IMG/VR virus record: IMGVR_UViG_3300010151_000059 | Coordinates: 1-34,809 of that record | Strand: one strand, 5' to 3' | Length of the DNA: 34,809 bases | Source: a virus | Part shown: positions 7,685 through 15,935 of the stretch, piece after piece | Layout: each line of letters opens with the position of its first letter | Numbering within the stretch: the stretch's first letter is position 1 | Translations under genes and position numbers: made by a program | Notes under the pieces: generated by a model | The model's database searches: none | The model's input: the letters and a program-made list of their open reading frames with translations, nothing else | What the model was told of the DNA's origin: nothing

Positions 7685-8821
7685 ATGGCAAACACTAGCG
7701 TTAAAAATAAGCTCGACTCAGCTATCTCTAAGCTGATTGCGTTTCAACCTCTTTACGGAGAGGTATTCCTCTTTCTGAACAAGAAGGAGCGGCTGGACCT
7801 ACCCACAATGGCGGTTGGAGTTATCCGCCGTGTAGACCTAGCACTATATTACAACCCCGAGTTTGTTCAGAAGCTAACCGCAACTGAGCTTCGCGGTGTG
7901 CTAAAGCATGAGGCTCTGCACATTCTGCTTCACCACCTTACTCGCTCAAAGCACTTCGCATATAACGCGAAGGGCTATAACATTGCTGCCGACAGTGCTA
8001 TTAACTGTCACATTGAGGGTCTGCCAGAGGGGGCTGTTTATCCCTCTACACTTGGGCTTCCTGATAATCAGTCGGCAGAGTGGTACTATGAAAGTCTAAA
8101 GAAAGAGGCCGACAAAGAGGGCGGATTTGATGGACTTGGTGACAAGTACGGAGATACCGTTGACGACCACTCAATGTGGGGCGACTTTGATAGTGATATT
8201 GTCGAAGAGAAGATTAGAGGTATCGCAGAGAAGGCGATTAAGGCCCAGGAAAAGAAGGGTTGGGGCAACATTCCCGGTGGCATTGCTGCACAGATTATCG
8301 CCGCAAACAAGCCGAAGGTAAACTGGAAGAAAGAGGTTCGCTGGTTTATTAACAAGCTGGTAATGATGGGTCGAAAGAACACTCGTATGCGCCCTAACCG
8401 ACGCTATGAGTTTCAGTCACCCGGAACAAAGCGCAATTATACAAGCAAGCTGCTTGTCGCTTTTGATACCTCTGGCTCTGTTTCTGATAAGCAACTGGAA
8501 TACTTTGCGACAGAATTAAACGGAATGATTGACCACGTTGAAGTTGACTTCATTCAGTTTGATACTAAGATTTATGGTAAGCCTAAGCCCTTCTCAAAGA
8601 AGACTGCAAAGATTGCCATTAAGGGTCGCGGAGGTACGTGTTTCCATCCTGTGATTCAGCTAGTTGATGAGAAGAAGTATGACGGACTTGCTGTCTTTAC
8701 AGATGGTTATGCCCCGTTCCCGGCAAAGCCGCGAGCAAGGGTTCTTTGGGCCGTATGTAAGCAGGATGAGGGAGTTAATTTTCCCTACGGAAAGAAAGTT
8801 GTTATTGACGAAAAGAAATAA
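7685..8821 (+). CDS. VWA-domain protein with metallopeptidase-like N-terminus (DUF2201-type)
   Basis: 378 aa. The N-terminal half carries HEALH at residues 75-79, followed by NIAADSAINCHI, the layout of the putative metallopeptidase domain found with VWA-like domains. The C-terminal half contains the MIDAS-type DTSGS at 261-265, then GRGGT and FTDGY, matching a von Willebrand A fold that binds metal and protein ligands. Paired with the MoxR ATPase 72 nt upstream, it forms a MoxR/VWA module comparable in logic to RavA-ViaA. It shares the CGN-rich arginine usage of that gene and is followed by a strong terminator. Peptidase activity is unproven and the motif may be structural. Confidence 0.85.
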   Translation: MANTSVKNKLDSAISKLIAFQPLYGEVFLFLNKKERLDLPTMAVGVIRRVDLALYYNPEFVQKLTATELRGVLKHEALHILLHHLTRSKHFAYNAKGYNIAADSAINCHIEGLPEGAVYPSTLGLPDNQSAEWYYESLKKEADKEGGFDGLGDKYGDTVDDHSMWGDFDSDIVEEKIRGIAEKAIKAQEKKGWGNIPGGIAAQIIAANKPKVNWKKEVRWFINKLVMMGRKNTRMRPNRRYEFQSPGTKRNYTSKLLVAFDTSGSVSDKQLEYFATELNGMIDHVEVDFIQFDTKIYGKPKPFSKKTAKIAIKGRGGTCFHPVIQLVDEKKYDGLAVFTDGYAPFPAKPRARVLWAVCKQDEGVNFPYGKKVVIDEKK

Positions 8822-8836
8822 CTGTCTAAAATATAC

Positions 8837-8895
8837 CAGAAGCTTTTGCTTCTGTTAAAAGGAGGCGAAGGGTTTAACCTTCGCCTCCTTTTTTT
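8837..8895 (+). terminator. Double hairpin with Rho-independent terminator
   Basis: A first hairpin cagaagc-tttt-gcttctg lies at 8837-8854. It is followed by an 11-bp GC-rich stem (8861-8871 with 8878-8888), extended by four A-T pairs, around GTTTAA, then a run of seven T at 8889-8895. This is a classic intrinsic terminator closing the MoxR/VWA unit. Confidence 0.93.
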
Positions 8896-8913
8896 GGAGT
8901 TAATAAAGAAAAT

Positions 8914-10107
8914 ATGATACATGAAATATCAAAAACGCACAGTAGGATTGCTACAATCATAGTGGCATTTAATGCCGGGGCCAGAGTGGAAGAGAAAGGC
9001 GGATATAATCCTGGCATAGCTCATATGCTAGAACACTCCTTGTTCAAAGGAACGGCCGCAAGAACTGCATACGACATTCAGAGGCAAATAGGATTCTACG
9101 GCGGCCACTCTAATGCGTTTACATCGCATGAGGCGGTCGCTTATTATATTTCTGTTCCCTATGAAAATCTAGAACCATGCATGGACATTCTGTCGGATAT
9201 GATTTTTAATCCAATCTTTCCAGATGAAGATGTAATTAGAGAGATAGAGGTAGTAAAAGAAGAGGAAATGTCATCATTAGACGCCGTCTCTTCATACATG
9301 TGGAATATGTTTTCTGATGAATTCTTTGATAACTATTTATCTAATCCAGTAATCGGAACACAGGAGTCTATATCGAAATTTACAGTAGACGAAGTAAGGC
9401 GCTTCCATGCTCAATTTTGCAACAGAAAAGATGCTATAGTTTCTATCTGCAGTAATCTGAACAAGAAGAATTCAAAGGCTCTTCTAAATAAATACTTTGG
9501 TAAGGCGTCTGGAAGAACTAGAAATCCACACAAGTTTAAGGGGTCAAACTATCTCGGCAGGCGATACGGGGAGCTTGTTAAGGGCGGAGTGGAGCACTCT
9601 TATGTTTGGTTGGCTATGCCGTCCGTTCCGACGAACTCTGAGATTGATAGCGAAATCATGGTGCTATCAGCTGTCCTAGGAAGAGGTATGGATTCTAGAT
9701 TATTTGAAGAGGTAAGAGAGAAGCGCGGATTGGTATATAGTATCTCTGCCGGAACAACAGACTTCCAGGGTGGAGCCGCTTCTATGATTGAGTTTTCTAC
9801 AAGAGAAGAGAATATAACTCCGGCTATAGAAATTGTAGACACGGAGCTAACTAGGATTAAATTGGATATGCCTAGTGAAGAGGAAGTTCAGAGGGCCAAG
9901 AATAAAATAAAGTCCTCTTTCTACTCTGCTATGGAAGATAGCTATAGCTTAGCTTTTTGGGCAATTAAGCGTAGGCTCGACGGGCTATCCTCTATCGAAG
10001 ATCATATGAAGAGCGTCGAGGCGGTTACGCCGTCAGGTATAACTTCTGCTGCCAATAGAATCTTTGACCAAGAGAAACAGTTTACGGTTATCTGTAGGGG
10101 TGAATAA
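8914..10107 (+). CDS. M16-family zinc metallopeptidase
   Basis: 397 aa from ATG 8914. The inverted zinc motif HxxEH is present as HMLEH at residues 37-41, and an acidic cluster VVKEEE at 114-118 supplies the distal Glu at the usual spacing of about 76 residues. The C-terminal domain has REKRGLVYSISAG, the conserved Arg/Tyr segment of M16 C-terminal domains. The length matches one catalytic plus one inactive domain, as in bacterial processing-peptidase-like M16B proteins. No signal peptide is seen, so it should act in the cytoplasm. M16 enzymes degrade or trim small peptides. In a phage this is uncommon to my knowledge; the substrate is unknown. Confidence 0.92.
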   Translation: MIHEISKTHSRIATIIVAFNAGARVEEKGGYNPGIAHMLEHSLFKGTAARTAYDIQRQIGFYGGHSNAFTSHEAVAYYISVPYENLEPCMDILSDMIFNPIFPDEDVIREIEVVKEEEMSSLDAVSSYMWNMFSDEFFDNYLSNPVIGTQESISKFTVDEVRRFHAQFCNRKDAIVSICSNLNKKNSKALLNKYFGKASGRTRNPHKFKGSNYLGRRYGELVKGGVEHSYVWLAMPSVPTNSEIDSEIMVLSAVLGRGMDSRLFEEVREKRGLVYSISAGTTDFQGGAASMIEFSTREENITPAIEIVDTELTRIKLDMPSEEEVQRAKNKIKSSFYSAMEDSYSLAFWAIKRRLDGLSSIEDHMKSVEAVTPSGITSAANRIFDQEKQFTVICRGE

Positions 10108-10299
10108 ATGCAAGATTATTGGCTTTTTGTTTTTGCGACTGCTCCTGATGTTCCAATAATAGTTCAGGCGGTCTTTCCTCCTGAAATGGAAGAGGAAGCA
10201 TTAGAGTTTGTGAATGATGGAAATGGATACAGAACAATAAGGAAATCAACTTGGAGATTCGGAAGAGTGCCAGAGTATGGAGATACTCTTCCTCTTTGA
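10108..10299 (+). CDS. Small hypothetical protein
   Basis: 63 aa beginning at the ATG that abuts the stop of the M16 gene (TAAATG), so translation is probably coupled. It contains an acidic segment (PPEMEEEALEFVNDG) and aromatic residues. No family recognised. Confidence 0.55.
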   Translation: MQDYWLFVFATAPDVPIIVQAVFPPEMEEEALEFVNDGNGYRTIRKSTWRFGRVPEYGDTLPL

Positions 10300-10437
10300 A
10301 GATTGCAAAATGAAGTTACCCCGCTTGTAGCGGGTGGGCCGAAAGGCAAGATTAAGTGGGTGGTTGCTTGATCAAATATTTAGAATAAGCAGATGTGAAG
10401 ATTTTGCCCGAAGCATCAGGGCGAAGGGAGTTTTATT
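10300..10437 (+). promoter_or_regulatory. 138-nt leader upstream of thyX
   Basis: Non-coding. A 6-bp hairpin cccgct-tgt-agcggg spans 10320-10334. A second weaker stem gccc/gggc (10406-10409 with 10419-10422) lies just before the SD-like gaagggag and the GTG at 10438. TTGATCAA near 10369 is palindromic. The arrangement suggests thyX has its own leader. I could not match it to a known folate or nucleotide riboswitch. Confidence 0.35.
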
Positions 10438-11088
10438 GTGAATTACGAAAACAGCGTAAAGCTTATCGGAGTATATGGAGCGGACGAACTACACGCCCTG
10501 TCTGCTTGGACAAGCACAAGTCGTGAGTTGACAGATAAGAAGAGGGGCCGGATTGGAAATCTCTTGTCTATGCTGGCGAAAGAAGGCCACCATAGTCCGT
10601 TCGAGAAGTCAAGTCTACATTTCTTAGTTAAATCAGACATTGCGTCACACATTCACCTTCTAAAGCACAGAATAGGTGTGAGCTTGAATGGTCAATCGGC
10701 ACGTTATCGGGAATTTGTTTCTGATGACTATTACATTCCAAATGATTGGCCTGTAGCACAGCAGTGTGCGCTTAGGGCACACATAGAGGCGTCTTTCTTG
10801 AGGTATCATTCTTGTATTGAACGATTAGAAAAGTCTGGAGTTTCAAGAAAGAGGGCGAAAGAGAGCGCCAGATTCTATCTTCCATATGGAATCCAAATTA
10901 CATGCGATGTTATGTTTAACTGGAGATCATTCGCTCACTTTCAGAAACTAAGAAACAGCGAGCACTCTCAGGTAGAAATTAGAACTATAGCTGAAAAAAT
11001 GCTAACGCTAGTTGCTGCCGAAGGGAGTTTTCCACTAACGATCAAAGCAATGAAAGAGGCTGGTATGCTTCCAGATGGGATTATTTAA
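10438..11088 (+). CDS. thyX: Flavin-dependent thymidylate synthase ThyX
   Basis: 216 aa from GTG 10438. ThyX makes dTMP from dUMP using methylenetetrahydrofolate, FAD and NADPH. The hallmark appears as KHR at residues 76-78, followed by IGVSLNGQSARY, so the first Arg of the RHR signature is Lys and the gap to Ser is 8 rather than the usual 7 residues. HHSPFEK, RFYLPYGIQ and NWRSFAHFQKLRNSEHSQVEIR match the other conserved ThyX segments. It supplies thymidylate for phage replication and fits with the purine genes in this window. Confidence 0.95.
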   Translation: MNYENSVKLIGVYGADELHALSAWTSTSRELTDKKRGRIGNLLSMLAKEGHHSPFEKSSLHFLVKSDIASHIHLLKHRIGVSLNGQSARYREFVSDDYYIPNDWPVAQQCALRAHIEASFLRYHSCIERLEKSGVSRKRAKESARFYLPYGIQITCDVMFNWRSFAHFQKLRNSEHSQVEIRTIAEKMLTLVAAEGSFPLTIKAMKEAGMLPDGII

Positions 11089-11308
11089 AATGAAGTGGAA
11101 TAAGAGAACGGTCTGGTCTGCTGGTGATGGATTCTCCAGCGTAGAGATAACAAAAGATAGTTCCGAGAAATATAGTTGGGTTATAATGAGGTATGAGCTA
11201 GACCTTGGGTTTGGCGATACCCCGCCAGTCTGTGTTGCAAGAGGCTACTGTCGCAGTCTAGCAGAAGCGAAGGAAACTTCTATGGAGATTTATAAAAATG
11301 CCGCATGA
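11075..11308 (+). CDS. Small hypothetical protein
   Basis: 77 aa if started at ATG 11075, which overlaps thyX by 14 nt; ATG 11090 (72 aa) is the alternative and begins just after the thyX stop. The sequence reads as a compact alpha/beta protein (WSAGDGFSSVEITKD, YELDLGFGDTPPVCVARGYC). No family recognised. It overlaps the next gene by 11 nt. Confidence 0.55.
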   Translation: MGLFKMKWNKRTVWSAGDGFSSVEITKDSSEKYSWVIMRYELDLGFGDTPPVCVARGYCRSLAEAKETSMEIYKNAA

Positions 11309-11528
11309 ATTTGACGGACAAATAGTATTGGGCGATCATTGTAACTGCTGCAACAAAACGGTTGAGTGGTTTCACATGCCAGACTCACTCGCAGACGCGT
11401 GCAAGGACTGCGGCTTTGTAAGAATTGATATAAGGCGTAAAAACGAAGAGGGCATTTGGGAGTATGAAGCTGGCGCAACTATCCAAGAGTGGTTAGATGA
11501 TGTTTACGGAAGTAAGGAGGAAAAATAA
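11298..11528 (+). CDS. Small zinc-ribbon-like protein
   Basis: 76 aa with two Cys pairs, CNCC near residue 15 and CKDC near residue 36, separated by about 20 residues, consistent with a zinc ribbon. The rest is charged (IRRKNEEGIWEYEAG). Function unknown; possibly binds nucleic acid or a host protein. Confidence 0.55.
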   Translation: MPHEFDGQIVLGDHCNCCNKTVEWFHMPDSLADACKDCGFVRIDIRRKNEEGIWEYEAGATIQEWLDDVYGSKEEK

Positions 11529-11529
11529 A

Positions 11530-12096
11530 ATGGACTCAGCGACACTTCCGGCCCCCAAAGAGAGGAATCTTTATCTTCCGAGTCAGGTTGATCAAAAGTC
11601 CATGAATGATTTGACTAAGAGCATTGTTTTGATAAACGAACATGATGCCTTTCTAAAAAAGATGTATGGAATATATAACATAAAGTATGTTCCAAATCCT
11701 ATTAAGATGTATATTGATTCTTACGGTGGGGCAGTTTACCAGTGCTTGGGATTGCTTGGCATTATGGAGAGCAGCAAGACTCCCATTTACACAATCGTAA
11801 CTGGTGCGGCAATGTCTTGTGGCTTTATGATTCTTATCTCTGGACATAAGAGATTCGGATACGCCCACTCAACTCCACTGTATCATCAGGTATCAACCGG
11901 ATTCTGGGGAAAAATACAAGACTTAGAAGAGAAGATTGTAGAAACCAGAAGGCTTCAACAAAAGATTGAGGATATCACTTTAGAGAAAACAAGCATTACA
12001 AAAAAGAAGCTCAAAAAGATCTTAAAGAATAAGATTGATTGGTTTATGACCGCAGAGGAAGCTTTATCTCTTGGTGTTATTGATGAAGTTTTGTAA
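11530..12096 (+). CDS. ClpP-like serine protease
   Basis: 188 aa. I chose ATG 11530, behind the strong SD aaggagg (11515-11521), over the upstream ATG 11497, which lies inside the previous gene. ClpP-family features: YIDSYGG at 61-67, the nucleophile Ser96 in GAAMSCG, His119 in LYHQ, Asp170 in KIDWF, then MTAEEALSLGVIDEVL. The spacing closely follows the E. coli triad Ser97/His122/Asp171. This would be a cytoplasmic self-compartmentalising peptidase, or a prohead-type protease of the same fold. No phage ClpX-like unfoldase is in the window, so it may borrow a host ATPase. Confidence 0.92.
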   Translation: MDSATLPAPKERNLYLPSQVDQKSMNDLTKSIVLINEHDAFLKKMYGIYNIKYVPNPIKMYIDSYGGAVYQCLGLLGIMESSKTPIYTIVTGAAMSCGFMILISGHKRFGYAHSTPLYHQVSTGFWGKIQDLEEKIVETRRLQQKIEDITLEKTSITKKKLKKILKNKIDWFMTAEEALSLGVIDEVL

Positions 12097-12122
12097 TGAG
12101 ATAGGATTTGCAGGAGCATAGA

Positions 12123-13085
12123 ATGAAGATAATCGTAAAAATGCTTTTTGGAAGCAGAGTTTATGGCACAAACCTGCCCACCTCAGATACAGATTACAAG
12201 CAGGTATTTTTGTCCAGCTTTGATGACATGGCTTTGTTCAAAGGAAAGAGAATCACCGCATCGACTAGCTCTGCCGGAAAAAATACATCAGAAGATATTG
12301 ATATGGAATCAATTGAATTAGGAAGATTTCTAGATCTTTGTATGCAAGGTCAAACCAACGCAATAGATATGCTGTTTACTCCGGAAGAATTCTGGATTGA
12401 AAGCTCTCCTATTTGGGATAGAGTTATCGAGCTTAAGCCACATCTGTTAAATAGGAAGATCAAAGCTATGGCAGGATATTGTCGCAGCCAAGCATCGAGA
12501 TATTCTGTTAAGGGAGATAGGCTAAATGACGTAGAGGCTGCTATAGATTTGTTTGAGAGGCTTCCACCAGAAGATAGATTGGAGCTTCACATAGATGCTT
12601 TGGGATCTCTATGTTCAAGAGAGCATATAGAGTTGCGAGAAATTGAAGTTGGCACAGGTGATGGCAAAAAGATTCTAGCCCTTACGGTTTGCGGGAGATA
12701 TCTCCCTATGACAACAAGGATAGGCTATTCTCTTGACAATGTCTTATATCCGGCTAAGAATAAACATGGGAGGCGAGCTAGGGCCGCTGCCGATGCAGAT
12801 GGAGCAGACTATAAGGCTATGATGCACGCACTAAGAGTCGCTGGCGAAGCGATTGAGTTAATGAGGACGGGAAATATAACCATGCCTCTTTTGGATAGAA
12901 GTTTTTTATTAGAGGTTCGCAAGGGAGATATTCCAGCTAAAGAAGTTTCTAATGAAATTGATAATAGGCTGGAGTTACTAGAGAAGGCTGTTGAAAATAG
13001 CTCTCTTCCCGAGGAATCTAATAGAGAGAAGATAGAAGAGTTCATTATCAATATTTATAAAGAACATTTTGGAGTTACAAAGTAA
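12123..13085 (+). CDS. Predicted nucleotidyltransferase (YcgL-like)
   Basis: About 320 aa. ATG 12123 is preferred to TTG 12108 because gcaggag then acts as SD. The N-terminus has the polymerase-beta-like motif GSRVYGTNLPTSDTD (residues 10-24), where GS and the D-x-D pair bind nucleotide and metal. A helical C-terminal region with RAAADADGADYKAMMHALR follows, typical of large stand-alone predicted nucleotidyltransferases. The substrate is unknown: it could nucleotidylate RNA or protein. It continues the protease/thyX run and overlaps the next gene by one base. Confidence 0.8.
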   Translation: MKIIVKMLFGSRVYGTNLPTSDTDYKQVFLSSFDDMALFKGKRITASTSSAGKNTSEDIDMESIELGRFLDLCMQGQTNAIDMLFTPEEFWIESSPIWDRVIELKPHLLNRKIKAMAGYCRSQASRYSVKGDRLNDVEAAIDLFERLPPEDRLELHIDALGSLCSREHIELREIEVGTGDGKKILALTVCGRYLPMTTRIGYSLDNVLYPAKNKHGRRARAAADADGADYKAMMHALRVAGEAIELMRTGNITMPLLDRSFLLEVRKGDIPAKEVSNEIDNRLELLEKAVENSSLPEESNREKIEEFIINIYKEHFGVTK

Positions 13086-13291
13086 TGAAAAAGTTTCTTT
13101 TAATAGCAGGAGATAATTATTATCCAGAGGCCGGAACTGAGGACTGGATAGCCACGCTCAAAACAGAAGAAGAAGCCGCCTCTGAGGTCACTCCTAAGAC
13201 GTCATTAGATCACTGGCTTGGAGCGTGGGAAATTCGCGGGTGCCATTATGATTGGTATGACATTATTGACTTGAGAGAATGGGTTAATTAA
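13085..13291 (+). CDS. Small hypothetical protein
   Basis: 68 aa, TAATG overlap with the nucleotidyltransferase. Rich in Trp and acidic residues (DHWLGAWEIRG, DWYDIIDLREWVN). No family recognised. Confidence 0.55.
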   Translation: MKKFLLIAGDNYYPEAGTEDWIATLKTEEEAASEVTPKTSLDHWLGAWEIRGCHYDWYDIIDLREWVN

Positions 13292-13554
13292 TGAAAATTA
13301 AAATAACCATAGATTATATCCTTACTCATGAAACGGAAGTCGATATAGATTTGAGCGACTTCGATATAAATGATAAGGGAGCAATTGATGAATATCTTGT
13401 TACAGAGGCGGCCAAAGGTTTGTCTCATGGCGAAGTTGTAGGGTGGGAATATGATGACTCTGCAATTAGTAATTTTCTAAAAGAAGAATTTAATAAGGCT
13501 TGGGATAAAAAATTGATAGCAACAGACTTGCGTTCTAGCAAAGAGGGAGAATAA
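13291..13554 (+). CDS. Small hypothetical protein
   Basis: 87 aa, one-base overlap with the preceding gene. A beta-strand-like N-terminus (MKIKITIDYIL) is followed by an acidic stretch (EVDIDLSDFDINDKG). No family recognised. Confidence 0.55.
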   Translation: MKIKITIDYILTHETEVDIDLSDFDINDKGAIDEYLVTEAAKGLSHGEVVGWEYDDSAISNFLKEEFNKAWDKKLIATDLRSSKEGE

Positions 13555-13555
13555 T

Positions 13556-13828
13556 ATGGGAGCACATGATTATATCATTAGAGTAAATGCATCAGACAGA
13601 GAGGGTGTTCGGACGGCATGGGATAACTGTGTAGAAGAAGATACCTATGAGTCTGGCTCTGGTGCTTACGCCGGTAACTCAACAACCTTCGCCCGAGGGG
13701 TTCGCTTTCAGGGTCATAGCTTTAACTCTGAATCTGAAGCTCGAGATTATATCTTGGAGTATCATAACAAGCGAGATAGCGCTATTGCATGTTCCTTCTT
13801 TGTTCCCCTTTCTCTAACAGAGAGGTAA
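13556..13828 (+). CDS. Small hypothetical protein
   Basis: 90 aa from ATG 13556 after SD gagggaga. Its middle is Gly/Ser/Tyr-rich (YESGSGAYAGNSTTFARG) and its end is helical. No family recognised. The frame immediately after its stop stays open into the next gene (see findings). Confidence 0.6.
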   Translation: MGAHDYIIRVNASDREGVRTAWDNCVEEDTYESGSGAYAGNSTTFARGVRFQGHSFNSESEARDYILEYHNKRDSAIACSFFVPLSLTER

Positions 13829-13855
13829 AATAAGAAGATTGAAGATGCAAAGTTA

Positions 13856-14215
13856 GTGCTGAGAAAGACCAAAGAAAAGAAGTATCACGGAATGACGACT
13901 TTGTGTGAATCATTTTTCAACAGAAAATCAACATTTGTCGGGTGTTCAACATGCTCTTCGCGTCTTAACTTAGACAGACTTAAAGCAAAATATAATTTCC
14001 CAATTAAGTCAGAAGCATTGTCAAGTTATATATCTTATCCGCAACTTCCAAAGTGTCCGCTTTGTAGCTCTAACTTACTTAGCGAGACAGCTGTCAAGAG
14101 AGTGGCTTCTTGGTCAGAAAAAGAGTCTAAGGCGATAGCGAAAGTGGAGGATGCTGGCGCGCAAAGGCCAAGCAGGAAGATAGCTTGGGTTGTCGGCGGT
14201 TGGGCAGCTTGTTAG
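13856..14215 (+). CDS. Zinc-ribbon-like hypothetical protein, start uncertain
   Basis: 119 aa from GTG 13856, but no SD is placed for it and the in-frame codons upstream (KKIEDAKLVLRKTKEKK) look coding, so the true start may be a non-standard codon near 13838. Two Cys pairs, CSTC and CPLC, about 45 residues apart suggest a zinc-binding fold. The C-terminus is basic then Trp/Gly-rich. The stop overlaps the next start (TAGATG). Function unknown. Confidence 0.55.
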   Translation: MLRKTKEKKYHGMTTLCESFFNRKSTFVGCSTCSSRLNLDRLKAKYNFPIKSEALSSYISYPQLPKCPLCSSNLLSETAVKRVASWSEKESKAIAKVEDAGAQRPSRKIAWVVGGWAAC

Positions 14216-14452
14216 ATGAGCGACGTACACACCGAGCATTGCTGCTCTGTTCATGGATGTAAATATGGTAATCGCGAAAACGATTGCACGGTGGAGTCTG
14301 GGGAGAAAAGACAAAGCTTTCTATGCGAATATTGCCATGATACAATTAGTTTTTTTGAGAATGCTAAAGACGAATATTTTAATGTAATAGCATTAAAAAA
14401 ACTGCTGAAGTGTGTCAAAAATGGAAGTCCAAATACTCAAAAGGAAGATTGA
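14216..14452 (+). CDS. Small Cys-rich protein with HGCKYG motif
   Basis: 78 aa starting directly after the previous stop. It contains EHCCSVHGCKYGNRENDC, a Cys/His cluster seen in many small phage and bacterial proteins, and a second pair CEYC near residue 38. Presumably zinc-binding; the function of this group is unknown to me. Confidence 0.6.
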   Translation: MSDVHTEHCCSVHGCKYGNRENDCTVESGEKRQSFLCEYCHDTISFFENAKDEYFNVIALKKLLKCVKNGSPNTQKED

Positions 14453-14462
14453 CGAACGATGC

Positions 14463-14481
14463 GGCGGGGCTTAACCTCGCC
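14463..14481 (+). promoter_or_regulatory. Hairpin upstream of the IMPDH-family gene
   Basis: ggcgggg and cctcgcc pair (one G-T wobble) around CTTAA in the short gap before ATG 14498. There is no T-run after it. It may limit read-through or shape the leader that carries the SD-like acgagg. Confidence 0.45.
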
Positions 14482-14497
14482 ACGAGGATGAAAAAGA

Positions 14498-15517
14498 ATG
14501 AAATTTAAAGAAGCATTAAGCTATGGAGACGTTTTAATTGCGCCTCAATATTCAGATATACGCAGCAGGAAAGAAGTTAGCACGACCACTTTGCTTGGCG
14601 ATGTTGAATTTAGGCTGCCGATTATATCAAGCCCAATGGATACGATCACAGAAGAAAAAATGTCTATAGCAATGGGCAAGGCTGGCGGTCTTTCAATTGT
14701 TCACAGGTACAACACGCCTGAGCGGCAGGCTTTGATTGCAAAAAAGGCCATTAGCTCAGGAGCCGTAACGCATATAGCTGCCGCAATAGGAACGTCAACA
14801 GATGAGCTTCAGCGTGCGCGCACACTCGTAGATGCTGGCGTTAGAACCATCTGCGTTGACACGGCACATGGCGATCACATTCTGATGAAGACTGCTTTAA
14901 GAAATTTGAAAAAAGAATTTGGAAGTTTGATTCATATAATGGCCGGAAATGTCGCAACGAAAGATGGATATGAATCTTTGGTTGATTGGGGAGCAGATAG
15001 CATAAGGACGGGAATAGGTTCAGGCAGCATCTGTAGCACAAGAATTCAGACGGGACACGGAGTGCCTGCGTTACAATCTATTATCGATTGTTCTCAGTCA
15101 AGTTATTGTGCGCCAATCATCGCAGATGGTGGTATTCGCAACTCTGGAGACATAGTTAAGGCTCTTGCCGCAGGAGCAAGCTTTGTAATGATTGGCTCAC
15201 TGCTCTCTGGAACGGACGAAACTCCTGGCGAAATACTTATAACGAATGAGGGCAGAGTTAAGTCTTATCGAGGAATGGCCTCTAAAGATGCTCAGATGGA
15301 TTGGCGCGGGCGGCAAGCCTCGGCAGAGGGCATAGCAACGACCGTACAATACAAGGGGCCTGTGGCAGACGTGTTAGCCGATTTGGAAAGAGGTATTCGC
15401 TCTGGACTTTCTTATTCTGGAGCGAGGACTGTTCGAGAATTGCAAGAAAAGGCCATCTTTGTAAGACAAACTAACGCTGGACAGTTCGAGAGTTCTACAC
15501 ATATTTTGAGCAAATAA
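14498..15517 (+). CDS. IMP dehydrogenase / GMP reductase family enzyme
   Basis: 339 aa. IMPDH makes XMP from IMP, and GMP reductase converts GMP back to IMP. Conserved parts: DVLIAP (11-16), SSPMD (44-48), the catalytic loop GSGSICSTR with Cys179, ADGGIR, and flap [10 protein letters not shown], then YKGPVADVL and [10 protein letters not shown] near the end. The CBS pair found inside bacterial IMPDH is absent. The flap lacks the usual Arg-Tyr dyad ([10 protein letters not shown]) and partly resembles GMP reductase, so I leave the reaction open. With the PurA homologue it would steer IMP toward guanine or adenine nucleotides. A diverged 3' remnant of a second copy lies at 19110-19283. Confidence 0.9.
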   Translation: MKFKEALSYGDVLIAPQYSDIRSRKEVSTTTLLGDVEFRLPIISSPMDTITEEKMSIAMGKAGGLSIVHRYNTPERQALIAKKAISSGAVTHIAAAIGTSTDELQRARTLVDAGVRTICVDTAHGDHILMKTALRNLKKEFGSLIHIMAGNVATKDGYESLVDWGADSIRTGIGSGSICSTRIQTGHGVPALQSIIDCSQSSYCAPIIADGGIRNSGDIVKALAAGASFVMIGSLLSGTDETPGEILITNEGRVKSYRGMASKDAQMDWRGRQASAEGIATTVQYKGPVADVLADLERGIRSGLSYSGARTVRELQEKAIFVRQTNAGQFESSTHILSK

Positions 15518-15524
15518 GGCAAAT

Positions 15525-15740
15525 ATGATAATGTTTTCACCACAGGAGGCTGCCGTATTAGACCTAATTGTTAGGAGGAAGAACGCCGGATTAGGTGCGA
15601 CTGAGGCAACGATTAATCTTCTAGAACAATTGGGAGGCAACTCGTTAATTGTAGCGAGCATTATTCTTTACGGGGAGTCACCTGATTCAAACTATAAGCT
15701 TGTCAAAATGGCAAACTCTTATTCATCTCGTTGGAAATAG
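15525..15740 (+). CDS. Small hypothetical protein
   Basis: 71 aa from ATG 15525 (ATG 15531 is an alternative). Helical, with LLEQLGGNSLIVASIILYGES. No family recognised. It ends inside the region preceding the next start. Confidence 0.5.
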   Translation: MIMFSPQEAAVLDLIVRRKNAGLGATEATINLLEQLGGNSLIVASIILYGESPDSNYKLVKMANSYSSRWK

Positions 15741-15745
15741 CAAGA

Positions 15746-15928
15746 ATGACAATATATAAATCAAAAAGAGATGGAAAGCTGTATATTTTAAGCAAGCATT
15801 CTCCTCCCAAATATACCGGCAGTTGGATTGAATGTGCAGAGTATTGTTTTCATAGAGGTCAAATTTCTCCGTGGAAAACAATTCCGGATTATAAGAGGAA
15901 CGACTTTTATATAGTTAGAGAGGTTTAG
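15746..15928 (+). CDS. Small hypothetical protein
   Basis: 60 aa from ATG 15746; the in-frame TTG at 15731 would overlap the previous gene. Basic and aromatic (MTIYKSKRDGKLYILSKH). Two Cys (ECAEYC). No family recognised. Confidence 0.5.
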   Translation: MTIYKSKRDGKLYILSKHSPPKYTGSWIECAEYCFHRGQISPWKTIPDYKRNDFYIVREV

Positions 15929-15935
15929 GGAAATT

